A stretch of 7,456 nt of DNA from Bacteroidales bacterium. Lineage in GTDB: Bacteria > Bacteroidota > Bacteroidia > Bacteroidales > FEN-979. A model generated the notes under the pieces. The model was not told the origin of the DNA and searched no databases. It saw only the letters and a list, made by a program, of their open reading frames with translations. Shown in pieces: positions 1 to 6,273 of the stretch (positions are counted from its first letter, which is position 1; every line of letters starts with the position of its first letter). A program made the translations under genes and the position numbers. The DNA lies in assembly GCA_023231065.1 (NCBI GenBank), contig JALNWE010000107.1, positions 1-7,456 on the forward strand, written 5' to 3'.

Positions 1-261
1 AAAGCCGCACAGGCCATTAAAAGCACAGGGGATCTCCCGGTCCCGTTGCATTTAAGGAATGCACCCACCAGCCTGATGAAAAAAATCGGGTATGGCAAGG
101 ATTATAAATATGCCCATGATTTTGAGAATAATTTCGCTGACTTGGAATTTTTACCGGATCAGGTGAAGGGTTCAGCTTTTTATACACCCCAGGACAACCC
201 CAGGGAAAACGAACTCAGGACAAGACTGAAAACGCTTTGGAAAGGAAAGTACAGGTATTAA
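1..261 (+). CDS. rarA: Replication-associated recombination protein A (AAA+ ATPase), C-terminal end only
   Basis: The frame is open from base 1 and ends at TAA 259-261, giving the last 86 residues of a protein whose start lies left of the window. The tail carries hallmarks of the RarA/MgsA/WHIP C-terminal domain: PVPLHLRNAPT, then a GYGKDYKYAHD stretch, then FLPDQVKGSAFY and a closing ELRTRL..LW segment. RarA is a cytoplasmic, clamp-loader-like ATPase that forms tetramers through this C-terminal region and acts at stalled replication forks and single-stranded gaps. The Walker A and B motifs are outside the window and cannot be checked. kdsA follows 23 bp downstream on the same strand, so the two may be co-transcribed, though their functions are unrelated. 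Family assignment rests on the conserved tail and is strong; an ATG at 46 is internal, not the start. Confidence 0.92.
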   Translation, partial: KAAQAIKSTGDLPVPLHLRNAPTSLMKKIGYGKDYKYAHDFENNFADLEFLPDQVKGSAFYTPQDNPRENELRTRLKTLWKGKYRY

Positions 262-284
262 CAGGCGATCAATAATGTATTCCT

Positions 285-1103
285 ATGATTTACCCTTCAG
301 TTAAAAAGTTATCGCACCAGGGATCAGGTATGTTTTTCCTGATTGCAGGCCCCTGCGTCGTGGAAGATGAAATAATGCCTTTTTCTATTGCTTCTTATAT
401 CAAGCGGATCACCGACAGGCTTGGGATCCCTTATGTTTTTAAGGCATCCTATAAAAAAGCCAACCGGTCGCGCATGGATTCTTTCACCGGGATCGGGGAT
501 GAAAAAGGGTTGAACCTGATCGGGGAAGTGGGCCAACGGCTGAACATCCCGGTACTGACCGATATCCATACCGGAGAAGAGGCTGCCCGCGCCGCACAGG
601 TTGTTGACATTTTGCAGGTCCCGGCATTCCTGTGCAGACAGACAGACCTTCTGGTGGCAGCCGGTTCGACCGGTAAAACTGTCAACATTAAAAAAGGACA
701 ATTTGCCTCCGCAGAATCGATGAAGTATGCTGTTGAAAAAGTACAGCAGACTGGCAATCAATCCGTCATGCTGACAGAACGGGGGACTACCTTTGGATAC
801 AATGATTTGGTGGTTGATTTCAGGAACATTCCCGATATGCAAAAGTTGGATGTCCCCGTGATTGTCGATATCACCCATTCCTTGCAACGCCCGAACCAAC
901 CGGCTGGCGTCACAGGCGGTCGTCCCGACCTGATCGGGACTATAGCCCTTGCCGCGATAGCTGCCGGGGCCGACGGGATATTTTTAGAAACCCACCCGGA
1001 TCCTGCAAAAGCCAAATCCGACGGCGCTAATATGCTGAGATTGGACTTATTGGAAACCCTCCTCGAAAAATTGGTCAGGATAAAACAAGCGATCAACATA
1101 TAA
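285..1103 (+). CDS. kdsA: 3-deoxy-D-manno-octulosonate 8-phosphate synthase (KDO-8-P synthase), metal-dependent class
   Basis: The enzyme condenses phosphoenolpyruvate with arabinose-5-phosphate to make KDO-8-phosphate, the precursor of the KDO that links lipid A to the LPS core; it is a cytoplasmic TIM barrel. At 272 residues it has normal family length. Visible motifs are IAGPC (20-24), FKASYKKANRSRMDSFTG (52-69), TDIHTGEEA (92-100), PAFLCRQTDLL (113-123), NIKKGQF (134-140), DITHSLQ (195-201), GGRPD (211-215), LETHPDP (234-240) and KSDGANM (244-250). Cys24, His198, Glu235 and Asp246 occupy the metal-ligand positions with the same spacing (174, 37, 11) that I recall for Aquifex aeolicus KdsA. 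The metal-independent E. coli enzyme has Asn where Cys24 stands. The ATG at 285 is chosen because it matches the family N-terminus; the ATG at 274 is in another frame. No clear ribosome-binding site is seen. Confidence 0.96.
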   Translation: MIYPSVKKLSHQGSGMFFLIAGPCVVEDEIMPFSIASYIKRITDRLGIPYVFKASYKKANRSRMDSFTGIGDEKGLNLIGEVGQRLNIPVLTDIHTGEEAARAAQVVDILQVPAFLCRQTDLLVAAGSTGKTVNIKKGQFASAESMKYAVEKVQQTGNQSVMLTERGTTFGYNDLVVDFRNIPDMQKLDVPVIVDITHSLQRPNQPAGVTGGRPDLIGTIALAAIAAGADGIFLETHPDPAKAKSDGANMLRLDLLETLLEKLVRIKQAINI

Positions 1104-1128
1104 CCCGGTTTGTGCCCGGATTGAAAAA

Positions 1129-2304
1129 TTACCGGATCTCTAATCCCTTGATCCCTCCGGTTTCCTGATGGTACTGTACTTTCCATTTATTGACCGGCAG
1201 ATAGGTGATCACCCCTAATTGACTGATCAGGCATTGAGCCTCATTCTGGGCATTCTCATCAAGTTTCACTGTTACCCTTGCTAATTCGGGGATCCGGTAT
1301 GACAGTCCATGTTCCCTGACCTCTTTCACTGCCCGGTTCAGGTAAGCAGCTACAGTATTGGTATTTCCCACACGTTGGATCTTGATGGTAACCACTTTTC
1401 CCCCGGAACCATCCAGGTCGATGATCCCTCCTGATTTGGAAAACTTAAAGATGGGTATCTCGGTATTGATCTGGTTTGGCACAGGAATATATTTATATTC
1501 AAAAGTCATGGGTTTATGGATGCTGATCCCTGTAAAAAGTTTCATATATTCCTTTTCCATGGTCTTGAGCTGTGTATCCATATATTCCAGGGTTTCCCTG
1601 TTATAGTTCACTTCCTGGAAGCCACTGATGAGTTGAAAACGGTTGTCCTTGATCTTTGAAATGAACTCCGCTGCTTCTTTGGCTTTTTGTTCCGGTGACT
1701 TTTCAACCATAGTCCGCTTGTAATACTGGCGTTCAACCGTCATGGTGTCGATGTTGATCTTCCGGATAATGGTATCCACTTTTTCAAATACACTGACATC
1801 GGCAGAATATTTGAACAGTTCCCCAAAAGCATCTTTCCCGGTATCCATTAACAGTTCATCGGCTGGCGGCGAAGGTATTTTCGGGCTGGCCTCATTCGCA
1901 TCAGGGATCGTTCCAAGGAACAAACCGGCATCGGTAAGCGAGAATAATCCCGCCTTTTCACCCTTCGTGATTTTATCGCCCAACTCAATAAAGTAATATT
2001 GGTCGGGGTCAGGCTCCGGATACGTGGTTATCGTGATATCGCTGATCTTATAATCGATGCTGTTTGTGGTAACGACATTTTTCAGTCCCAGGAACCGTAA
2101 AGCAAAATCGGAATAAGGACCTTTGTAATTTTCAATCCGGTCTATTTTTACTTCAATTTTTACAACTGTCCTGGGCAGGGAATAAAAGATGCCTTCTTTT
2201 GTAACGGGCGTAGTTGTATTGTCAATGTGAAATACGTTGATCTGGGCGTTGGTGGAAAACGTCAGAAACGCCAGGAGAATAACAGGGATCCACTTGTTTT
2301 TCAT
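1129..2304 (-). CDS. Secreted DUF4831 family protein of unknown function
   Basis: A 391-residue protein starting at ATG 2304-2302. Residues 1-20 form a classic signal peptide: K2/K4, the hydrophobic run IPVILLAFLTF, and a likely cleavage after TNA before QINVF. No lipobox cysteine is present, so it is probably periplasmic or exported rather than a lipoprotein. The body reads like the Bacteroidota-restricted DUF4831 family: an early YSLPRTVVKIEV segment, a GPYSDFALRFLG segment, the DPDQYYFIELGD stretch, and a C-terminal GLSYRIPELARVTVKL plus QLGVITYLP segment. No enzymatic motif is recognised and no function is assigned. It starts 11 bp after the stop of the miniature glutamine synthetase and probably shares a transcript with it. 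Its 3' end converges on kdsA with 25 bp between stops. The DUF4831 name is from memory of family sequences, not a search. Confidence 0.8.
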   Translation of the reverse strand: MKNKWIPVILLAFLTFSTNAQINVFHIDNTTTPVTKEGIFYSLPRTVVKIEVKIDRIENYKGPYSDFALRFLGLKNVVTTNSIDYKISDITITTYPEPDPDQYYFIELGDKITKGEKAGLFSLTDAGLFLGTIPDANEASPKIPSPPADELLMDTGKDAFGELFKYSADVSVFEKVDTIIRKINIDTMTVERQYYKRTMVEKSPEQKAKEAAEFISKIKDNRFQLISGFQEVNYNRETLEYMDTQLKTMEKEYMKLFTGISIHKPMTFEYKYIPVPNQINTEIPIFKFSKSGGIIDLDGSGGKVVTIKIQRVGNTNTVAAYLNRAVKEVREHGLSYRIPELARVTVKLDENAQNEAQCLISQLGVITYLPVNKWKVQYHQETGGIKGLEIR

Positions 2305-2315
2305 GATATAACGGA

Positions 2316-2615
2316 TTATCTGGTAAATAAAAGTTCACGGTACTTAGGAAGAGGCCACAATTCATCATCGATGAGCAATTCCGGTTTGTTGCCGGTAAAA
2401 GCAAAAGGCGAAGTTCTGTCCCGGTCGATCTTTTCGCCTTTTTCAATGGAGTTTATTACCTGACTGGAAGCTTCTTCTGTCAGGCGTTCCCGTATGGCTG
2501 CCCGGTTGAAAGTCAGTTCCCCGAAATACTCCGATGCCTTTTTATCCGGGAAGGCAAAAATCCCTTCCTTTCCTGACATCGCAATAGAAAGAGCTGTAAA
2601 ACGCAGGTTATCCAT
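2316..2615 (-). CDS. Miniature, internally deleted remnant of type III glutamine synthetase (GSIII)
   Basis: An open 99-codon frame, ATG 2615-2613 to TAA 2318-2316, assembled from three separated pieces of GSIII (GlnN, about 730 residues). Residues 1-65 match the GSIII N-terminus (MDNLRFTALS, then NKxSEYFG-like KKASEYFGELTFNR, then a helix ending IEKGEKIDR). Residues about 64-77 (DRDRTSPFAFTGNK) match the conserved RTSPFAFTGN segment from the middle of the catalytic domain. Residues about 78-99 (PELLIDDELWPLPKYRELL and FTR) match the extreme C-terminus. Roughly 630 codons are missing in two blocks, yet frame, start and stop are intact. The ATP, glutamate and metal-binding residues are gone, so it cannot be an active synthetase. 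It lies 58 bp after the symporter and 11 bp before the DUF4831 gene. It may be a decaying pseudogene, a retained short peptide or an assembly artefact; the homology itself is clear. Confidence 0.85.
   Translation of the reverse strand: MDNLRFTALSIAMSGKEGIFAFPDKKASEYFGELTFNRAAIRERLTEEASSQVINSIEKGEKIDRDRTSPFAFTGNKPELLIDDELWPLPKYRELLFTR
2403..2442. repeat. Perfect 10-bp inverted repeat with 20-bp loop inside the GSIII remnant
   Basis: AAAAGGCGAA at 2403-2412 is the exact reverse complement of TTCGCCTTTT at 2433-2442. The 20-bp spacer contains the codons where the N-terminal GSIII block meets the internal RTSPFAFTGN block. In protein terms the arms encode parts of EKGEK and TSPFAF. It could be coincidence from purine-rich codons, a structure that helped the deletion, or a weak hairpin in the transcript. 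It has no following U-run suited to a terminator. Confidence 0.6.
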
Positions 2616-2673
2616 GGGTGGGCTTATTGAAATTATCAGAACACAGGATCATGTTTGCACCGGATCAGGATGG

Positions 2674-4137
2674 TTACTGAGGAAGCCGGGGAATTTTTCT
2701 CCTTAAAATAAAAAGCCCTACAAATGTAATAAATCCATTCAAAATCAGGAGCTCAAATCCAAACTTATACCCATTGAAAAGCTGGACAGAATACTCACTC
2801 AGAAAATAACAGATCACCGGCGAGAGCAAGGCAACTATCGGGACTCCCCGGTCCCGGACAGAATACCTGGTAAAAAGGCCGAACGCAAAAAGTCCCAGCA
2901 GCGGACCGTAAGTGTAACCTGCTACTGTAAAAAGTTTATCAATCACAGCGCGATCATTGATCATCCTGAAAAGTACGATGACGGTCAGTAAAACTACCGC
3001 AAAACAGATATGGACGATATGCCTGATCTTTTGCTTCTGCTTTTCGTCCAGGCCCTCTCTTTTGTTTATCCCTAATATATCTATACTAAAGGAAGTTGTC
3101 AGCGAGGTCAGGGCGCCGTCAGCGCTGGGATATGCGGCAGAGATCAACCCGATCAGGAATACCAGGCCCGCGACAGGTCCCAGATGATTGATAGCGATGA
3201 CCGGGAAAAGGTCGTCAGTTCTTTCCGGTATCCCGATCCCTTTGAATTCAGCAAATAAAAAGAGGGTGGCGCCAAGGAAAAGGATCAGGAAATTGACCAC
3301 TACCATGACGCCGGTATAGGTGTACATATTTTTTTGGGCATCTTTCAGGGACCTGCAGCTCAGGTTTTTCTGCATCATTTCCTGGTCGAGCCCTGTCATG
3401 ACAATGGCGATAAAGGCGCCGCTGAGTATTTCTTTCAGAAAGAACCTTTTCCCGTTCCAGTCTGTGTATGCGAACTCAGAATAAGGGCTCGAAAAGACTT
3501 TCCTGACCATCCCTCCAAGGTCAAGCCCCATCTGGTCAATGATGATATAAACCGATACGAGTAACGCCAACAGCATAAAGGTAGTCTGTATCAAATCGGT
3601 CCAGATGATGGTTTTGATCCCGCCTTTGAATGTATATAGCAGGATCAGGACGATAAAAATGAAAACAGTAACAGCAAAAGGTATATGATAGGCATCGAAT
3701 ACAAATATCTGGAGTACATTGACCACTAAAAACATCCGGAATGAGGCGCCGATGATGCGGGATAAGATAAAATAAAAGGATCCGGTTTTGTACGACCAGA
3801 AACCAAACCTTGTTTCAAGATAAGAATAAATGGAAGTCAGGTTGAGCTTGTAATACAGGGGCAAGAGAACAGTAGCAATCGCGATGTATCCGAATACATA
3901 ACCGAATACCACCATCATATATGAAAAGTGCGTTGTCCCAACCCATCCCGGGACCGACATGAAGGTAACCCCCGACATGGAAGCGCCTATCATTCCATAA
4001 GCAACCACCATCCAGGGCGAAGACTTATTGCCAATAAAGAAAGCCCGGTTGGTCGCGCGCCGGGCAGTGATCCAGGTGATAATAAAAAGAAGCGCGGTAT
4101 AAACCAGGAAACAAGTTAAAATGACAGAAGGTTTCAA
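2674..4137 (-). CDS. Sodium:solute symporter family (SSS/SLC5) transporter
   Basis: A 487-residue polytopic inner-membrane protein with about 13 hydrophobic segments spread from residue 5 to 478, the usual size and layout for the sodium/solute symporter family. Family signatures are the early FFIGNKSSPWMVVAYGMIGASMSG region (33-56), GGIKTIIWTDLIQT (172-185), TGLDQEMMQKNLSC (248-261) and SAAYPSADGALTSLTTSF (333-350), which corresponds to the TM8 region containing Na+-site serines and threonines. It couples Na+ entry to uptake of a small solute; the substrate cannot be read from sequence. The start is TTG 4137-4135: no ATG occurs upstream in frame, and the first internal ATG (residue 43) would remove the first transmembrane segment. 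A TAnnTTTG box 27-34 bp upstream supports transcription starting just before this codon. Downstream genes in the same direction are the GSIII remnant and DUF4831. Confidence 0.9.
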   Translation of the reverse strand: MKPSVILTCFLVYTALLFIITWITARRATNRAFFIGNKSSPWMVVAYGMIGASMSGVTFMSVPGWVGTTHFSYMMVVFGYVFGYIAIATVLLPLYYKLNLTSIYSYLETRFGFWSYKTGSFYFILSRIIGASFRMFLVVNVLQIFVFDAYHIPFAVTVFIFIVLILLYTFKGGIKTIIWTDLIQTTFMLLALLVSVYIIIDQMGLDLGGMVRKVFSSPYSEFAYTDWNGKRFFLKEILSGAFIAIVMTGLDQEMMQKNLSCRSLKDAQKNMYTYTGVMVVVNFLILFLGATLFLFAEFKGIGIPERTDDLFPVIAINHLGPVAGLVFLIGLISAAYPSADGALTSLTTSFSIDILGINKREGLDEKQKQKIRHIVHICFAVVLLTVIVLFRMINDRAVIDKLFTVAGYTYGPLLGLFAFGLFTRYSVRDRGVPIVALLSPVICYFLSEYSVQLFNGYKFGFELLILNGFITFVGLFILRRKIPRLPQ

Positions 4138-4163
4138 GTAAAAAAAGTTTAAGGGTTTCGGTC

Positions 4164-4171
4164 CAAATTTA
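4164..4171 (-). promoter_or_regulatory. Bacteroidota-type -7 box (TAnnTTTG) of the symporter gene
   Basis: Read on the - strand the bases are TAAATTTG, a perfect match to the TAnnTTTG -7 consensus of the Bacteroidota primary sigma factor. Transcription would begin near 4157, giving a leader of about 20 nt before the TTG start at 4137. The -33 region has no clean TTTG and instead holds a palindrome, which fits a regulated promoter. This is inference from motif and position. Confidence 0.5.
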
Positions 4172-4184
4172 TAATCCCACGAAT

Positions 4185-4201
4185 TGTAACATTAGGTTAC
4201 A
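4185..4201. promoter_or_regulatory. Candidate operator: palindrome TGTAAC-N5-GTTACA upstream of the symporter
   Basis: A perfect 6-bp inverted repeat with a 5-bp spacer, centred at 4193, about 22 bp upstream of the -7 box and 48 bp upstream of the symporter start. It overlaps the expected -33 element, the place where a dimeric transcription factor would repress or activate. No regulator gene is present in the window, so the cognate protein is unknown. Confidence 0.45.
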
Positions 4202-4301
4202 TCCAGTATCTCATATCCTGTATCCAGTATCTTCTGCCATCTGCCATCCGTCATCCTCCATCTGTCCTGTATCCTCCGTTATCCGTCCCGCGTCATCCGG
4301 T
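4201..4301. repeat. Degenerate 7-bp tandem array, consensus ATCCNNN
   Basis: Between the symporter promoter and the end of gmhB the + strand reads as eroded heptads: atccagt, atctcat, atcctgt, atccagt and atcttct run in phase from 4201 to 4235. After a 3-bp slip come atctgcc, atccgtc, atcctcc and atctgtc (4239-4266), then atcctcc (4271) and atccgtc (4281), with 3-4 bp slips before each. The array reaches the gmhB stop codon (4295-4293). The 4138-4292 gap holds no gene; apart from the promoter and palindrome, this array is all it contains. Confidence 0.65.
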
Positions 4302-4877
4302 TTGACCTTCCAGTTCCCTTGAGAATGCAAGTAAATCAGGATAAAAGAAATCGACCAACCGGTTATATTGTCTGGCAATTGATCCATCCCCTGAAATCAA
4401 AACAGTCTTCATTCCCGATCGTTTTCCAAAGGTCATGTCCGAAAGGGAATCACCTGCCATAATGGATCGGTTAAAATGGATCTCCGGGAATTTTTTCCTG
4501 GCTTGGAGGGCCATTCCCAGTCCCGGTTTACGTATAAAATTATGTTCAGAGACAAGGTGAGGGGAAAAGAAAACAGCATCAAGACGGCCTCCTGATTGTT
4601 CTATTTCCCTCTGCATCTGTTCATGGATGCGCATCACATCGCCGGAAGTCATCATTCCCTTTCCAACACCCTGCTGGTTCGTAACTACAATGATTTTTCC
4701 AAAGATCCCTGAAAAGCTTCGTATCGCATCCGTCACCCCGGGGAGGAATTCGAAATCGCTCCAGCTTTTTGCATAATCGCCGACAATCCTGCGGTTGATC
4801 ACGCCATCCCGGTCAAGGAATAATGTCCAACTCCTGTCAACCTTCAAATTGTGCAAATTCATGCTGCGCTTTTTCAT
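4293..4877 (-). CDS. gmhB: D-glycero-D-manno-heptose 1,7-bisphosphate 7-phosphatase (HAD-IIIA, GmhB-like)
   Basis: A 194-residue cytoplasmic HAD phosphatase that would remove the C7 phosphate of heptose 1,7-bisphosphate. Motif I is FLDRDGVIN (20-28), with nucleophile Asp22 and acid/base Asp24. Motif II is TNQQG (66-70), the motif III lysine lies in RKP (Lys117), and motif IV is AGDSLSDM (141-148) with Asp143 and Asp147. Length fits GmhB. The loop before RKP, where most GmhB proteins have a C-x-H...C-x-C zinc site, reads SPHLVSEHNFIRKP: the histidine remains but no cysteine does. The longest start, ATG 4877-4875, overlaps hddC by 41 bp; ATG 4862-4860 (26-bp overlap) and TTG 4847 are alternatives, all upstream of motif I. 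It is the last gene of the heptose operon, and the operon context favours heptose phosphatase over other HAD-IIIA roles. Confidence 0.87.
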   Translation of the reverse strand: MKKRSMNLHNLKVDRSWTLFLDRDGVINRRIVGDYAKSWSDFEFLPGVTDAIRSFSGIFGKIIVVTNQQGVGKGMMTSGDVMRIHEQMQREIEQSGGRLDAVFFSPHLVSEHNFIRKPGLGMALQARKKFPEIHFNRSIMAGDSLSDMTFGKRSGMKTVLISGDGSIARQYNRLVDFFYPDLLAFSRELEGQTG

Positions 4878-5544
4878 AATCTTCAGGGATCCCGATATCT
4901 AAAAAATATCCATCCGATGGAAATCCATACATTTTTGAGTTACCGTAACAACGTTCGAAACAATCTTTTTCAAGAGAAAATTTGCCTCTATAGCAAGGTT
5001 CCATGAGAAAGGTCTTTTCAATAATATAAACCCCTCCATTGATCAGTCCCGGACCAGCGGATTCATTTTTTTCAGCGAACTGAATAATTCGATGGTTTCT
5101 GTTGAGCAGGACCCTTCCATACCGACCCGTATTTTCCATCCTCCGTAACGCTAATGTCACATCGGCTTTCCGTTTCAGATGCTGGTCTTGTAATGCCGGA
5201 TAATCGAGCCTGAAAAGACTGTCCCCATTTAAGACCAACGCCCTGGGGCCATCTATTTTCCAGAAAGCCAGCCGGATGCCGCCACCGGTTCCCAAAGGTT
5301 CTTTCTCCACGGAATAAGAGATATCAACCGACCGGTAATGGTCCCCAAAATGGTCCTGAATGGATTCGTACTTATATCCTACCGCGAGAACAACCTTATC
5401 GGTTCCCTGGCTGATGAGGTAATCAAGCTGATATTCCAGAAAAGGCCGGTTGTTGATCAAAGCCATTGACTTCGCGACATGGTTGACCACCGACTGAAGA
5501 CGGGTCCCGAAACCTCCGGCTAAAATGATGGTTTCCACTTTCAA
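4837..5544 (-). CDS. hddC: D-glycero-alpha-D-manno-heptose 1-phosphate guanylyltransferase (HddC-like nucleotidyltransferase)
   Basis: A 235-residue single-domain sugar nucleotidyltransferase that would join GMP from GTP to heptose-1-phosphate, giving GDP-D-glycero-alpha-D-manno-heptose. The nucleotide-binding signature is ILAGGFGTRL (7-16) with Lys25. EPLGTGGGIR (82-91), NGDSLF (106-111, metal-binding Asp108), GGVYII (170-175) and DIGIPEDYEKA (216-226) follow. The usual VPKPMAP segment reads VAKSMAL here, keeping the lysine but losing three prolines. Fold membership is certain; substrate rests on its place beside gmhA, gmhB and hddA. The start is non-ATG: TTG 5544-5542 overlaps the gmhA stop as TTGA, and GTG 5538-5536 is an alternative giving a two-residue-shorter protein beginning ETIILAGG. 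Either implies translation coupled to gmhA. Confidence 0.87.
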   Translation of the reverse strand: MKVETIILAGGFGTRLQSVVNHVAKSMALINNRPFLEYQLDYLISQGTDKVVLAVGYKYESIQDHFGDHYRSVDISYSVEKEPLGTGGGIRLAFWKIDGPRALVLNGDSLFRLDYPALQDQHLKRKADVTLALRRMENTGRYGRVLLNRNHRIIQFAEKNESAGPGLINGGVYIIEKTFLMEPCYRGKFSLEKDCFERCYGNSKMYGFPSDGYFLDIGIPEDYEKAQHEFAQFEG

Positions 5545-6119
5545 CCTTCTTTAGGGAACAGGGTAGATTCGACCAGTTCACAAATAATGTGACCGATCAT
5601 GATATGCGATTCCTGGATCCTTGGAGTGTCTTTAGAGGGTACATTCAATAAATAATCGCACTGATTACGCATTGCCCCTCCCGTCATGCCCGTCATTCCA
5701 ATGGTGATGATGCCCATTTCGTTGGCTTTCTGTAGCGCCCGGATAATATTTTTCGAATTACCCGATGTGGAAATGCCGATCAGGACATCCCCCTCCTGAC
5801 CTATTCCTCTCAGTAAGCGGGAATAGACTTCATCAAATGAATAATCGTTGGCAACAGCAGTCAGGTAGGAAGTATTGACATGCAAGGCCTCGGAAGGCAA
5901 CGGAGGACGGTCATAATAAAATCTTCCTGAAAACTCGGCTGCCAGATGCTGTGCATCCGCCGCGCTGCCTCCATTTCCGCAAAAAAGCACTTTATTCCCG
6001 TTGCAAAACGCCTCTGTACAAATCCGGGCAACGTTCCTGATCTCCTCTAACAACCTGACATCTGAAAGAATTTTTTGCTTTACTTCAATGGACTGGTTAA
6101 TAGCTTCAACAATTCGCAT
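5541..6119 (-). CDS. gmhA: Sedoheptulose 7-phosphate isomerase (phosphoheptose isomerase)
   Basis: A 192-residue SIS-domain enzyme that converts sedoheptulose-7-phosphate to D-glycero-D-manno-heptose-7-phosphate, the first step of the pathway. Motifs are CGNGGSAADAQHLAAEF (47-63), NDYSFDEVYSR (91-101), the phosphate-binding STSGNS (117-122) and RIQESHIMIGH (167-177). His58, Glu62, Gln169 and His177 fall at the positions of E. coli GmhA His61, Glu65, Gln172 and His180 with a constant offset of three, so active-site and zinc residues are complete. The start is ATG 6119-6117. The frame extends back to a GTG at 6158, but that codon lies within the heptamer repeat and the extra 13 residues are not family-like. 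The gene overlaps hddC and is second in the operon, 154 bp after hddA. Confidence 0.94.
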   Translation of the reverse strand: MRIVEAINQSIEVKQKILSDVRLLEEIRNVARICTEAFCNGNKVLFCGNGGSAADAQHLAAEFSGRFYYDRPPLPSEALHVNTSYLTAVANDYSFDEVYSRLLRGIGQEGDVLIGISTSGNSKNIIRALQKANEMGIITIGMTGMTGGAMRNQCDYLLNVPSKDTPRIQESHIMIGHIICELVESTLFPKEG

Positions 6120-6146
6120 ATTTACAAGTTCTTCATTTATAAATTG

Positions 6147-6272
<126 letters not shown>

Positions 6273-6273
6273 T

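Noticed and set aside
324..899. Long minus-strand frame opposite kdsA (191 codons)
   Set aside because: It lies wholly antisense to a confidently identified gene, and its translation resembles no known family.
1101..1131. Bidirectional terminator between the converging kdsA and DUF4831 genes
   Set aside because: Only 4-bp CCGG self-complementary stems can be drawn, and no stable stem with a U-run exists on either strand.
2227..2463. Plus-strand frame across the GSIII remnant and DUF4831 start
   Set aside because: It is a shadow of the two minus-strand genes, whose homology is clear. The translation shows no motif.
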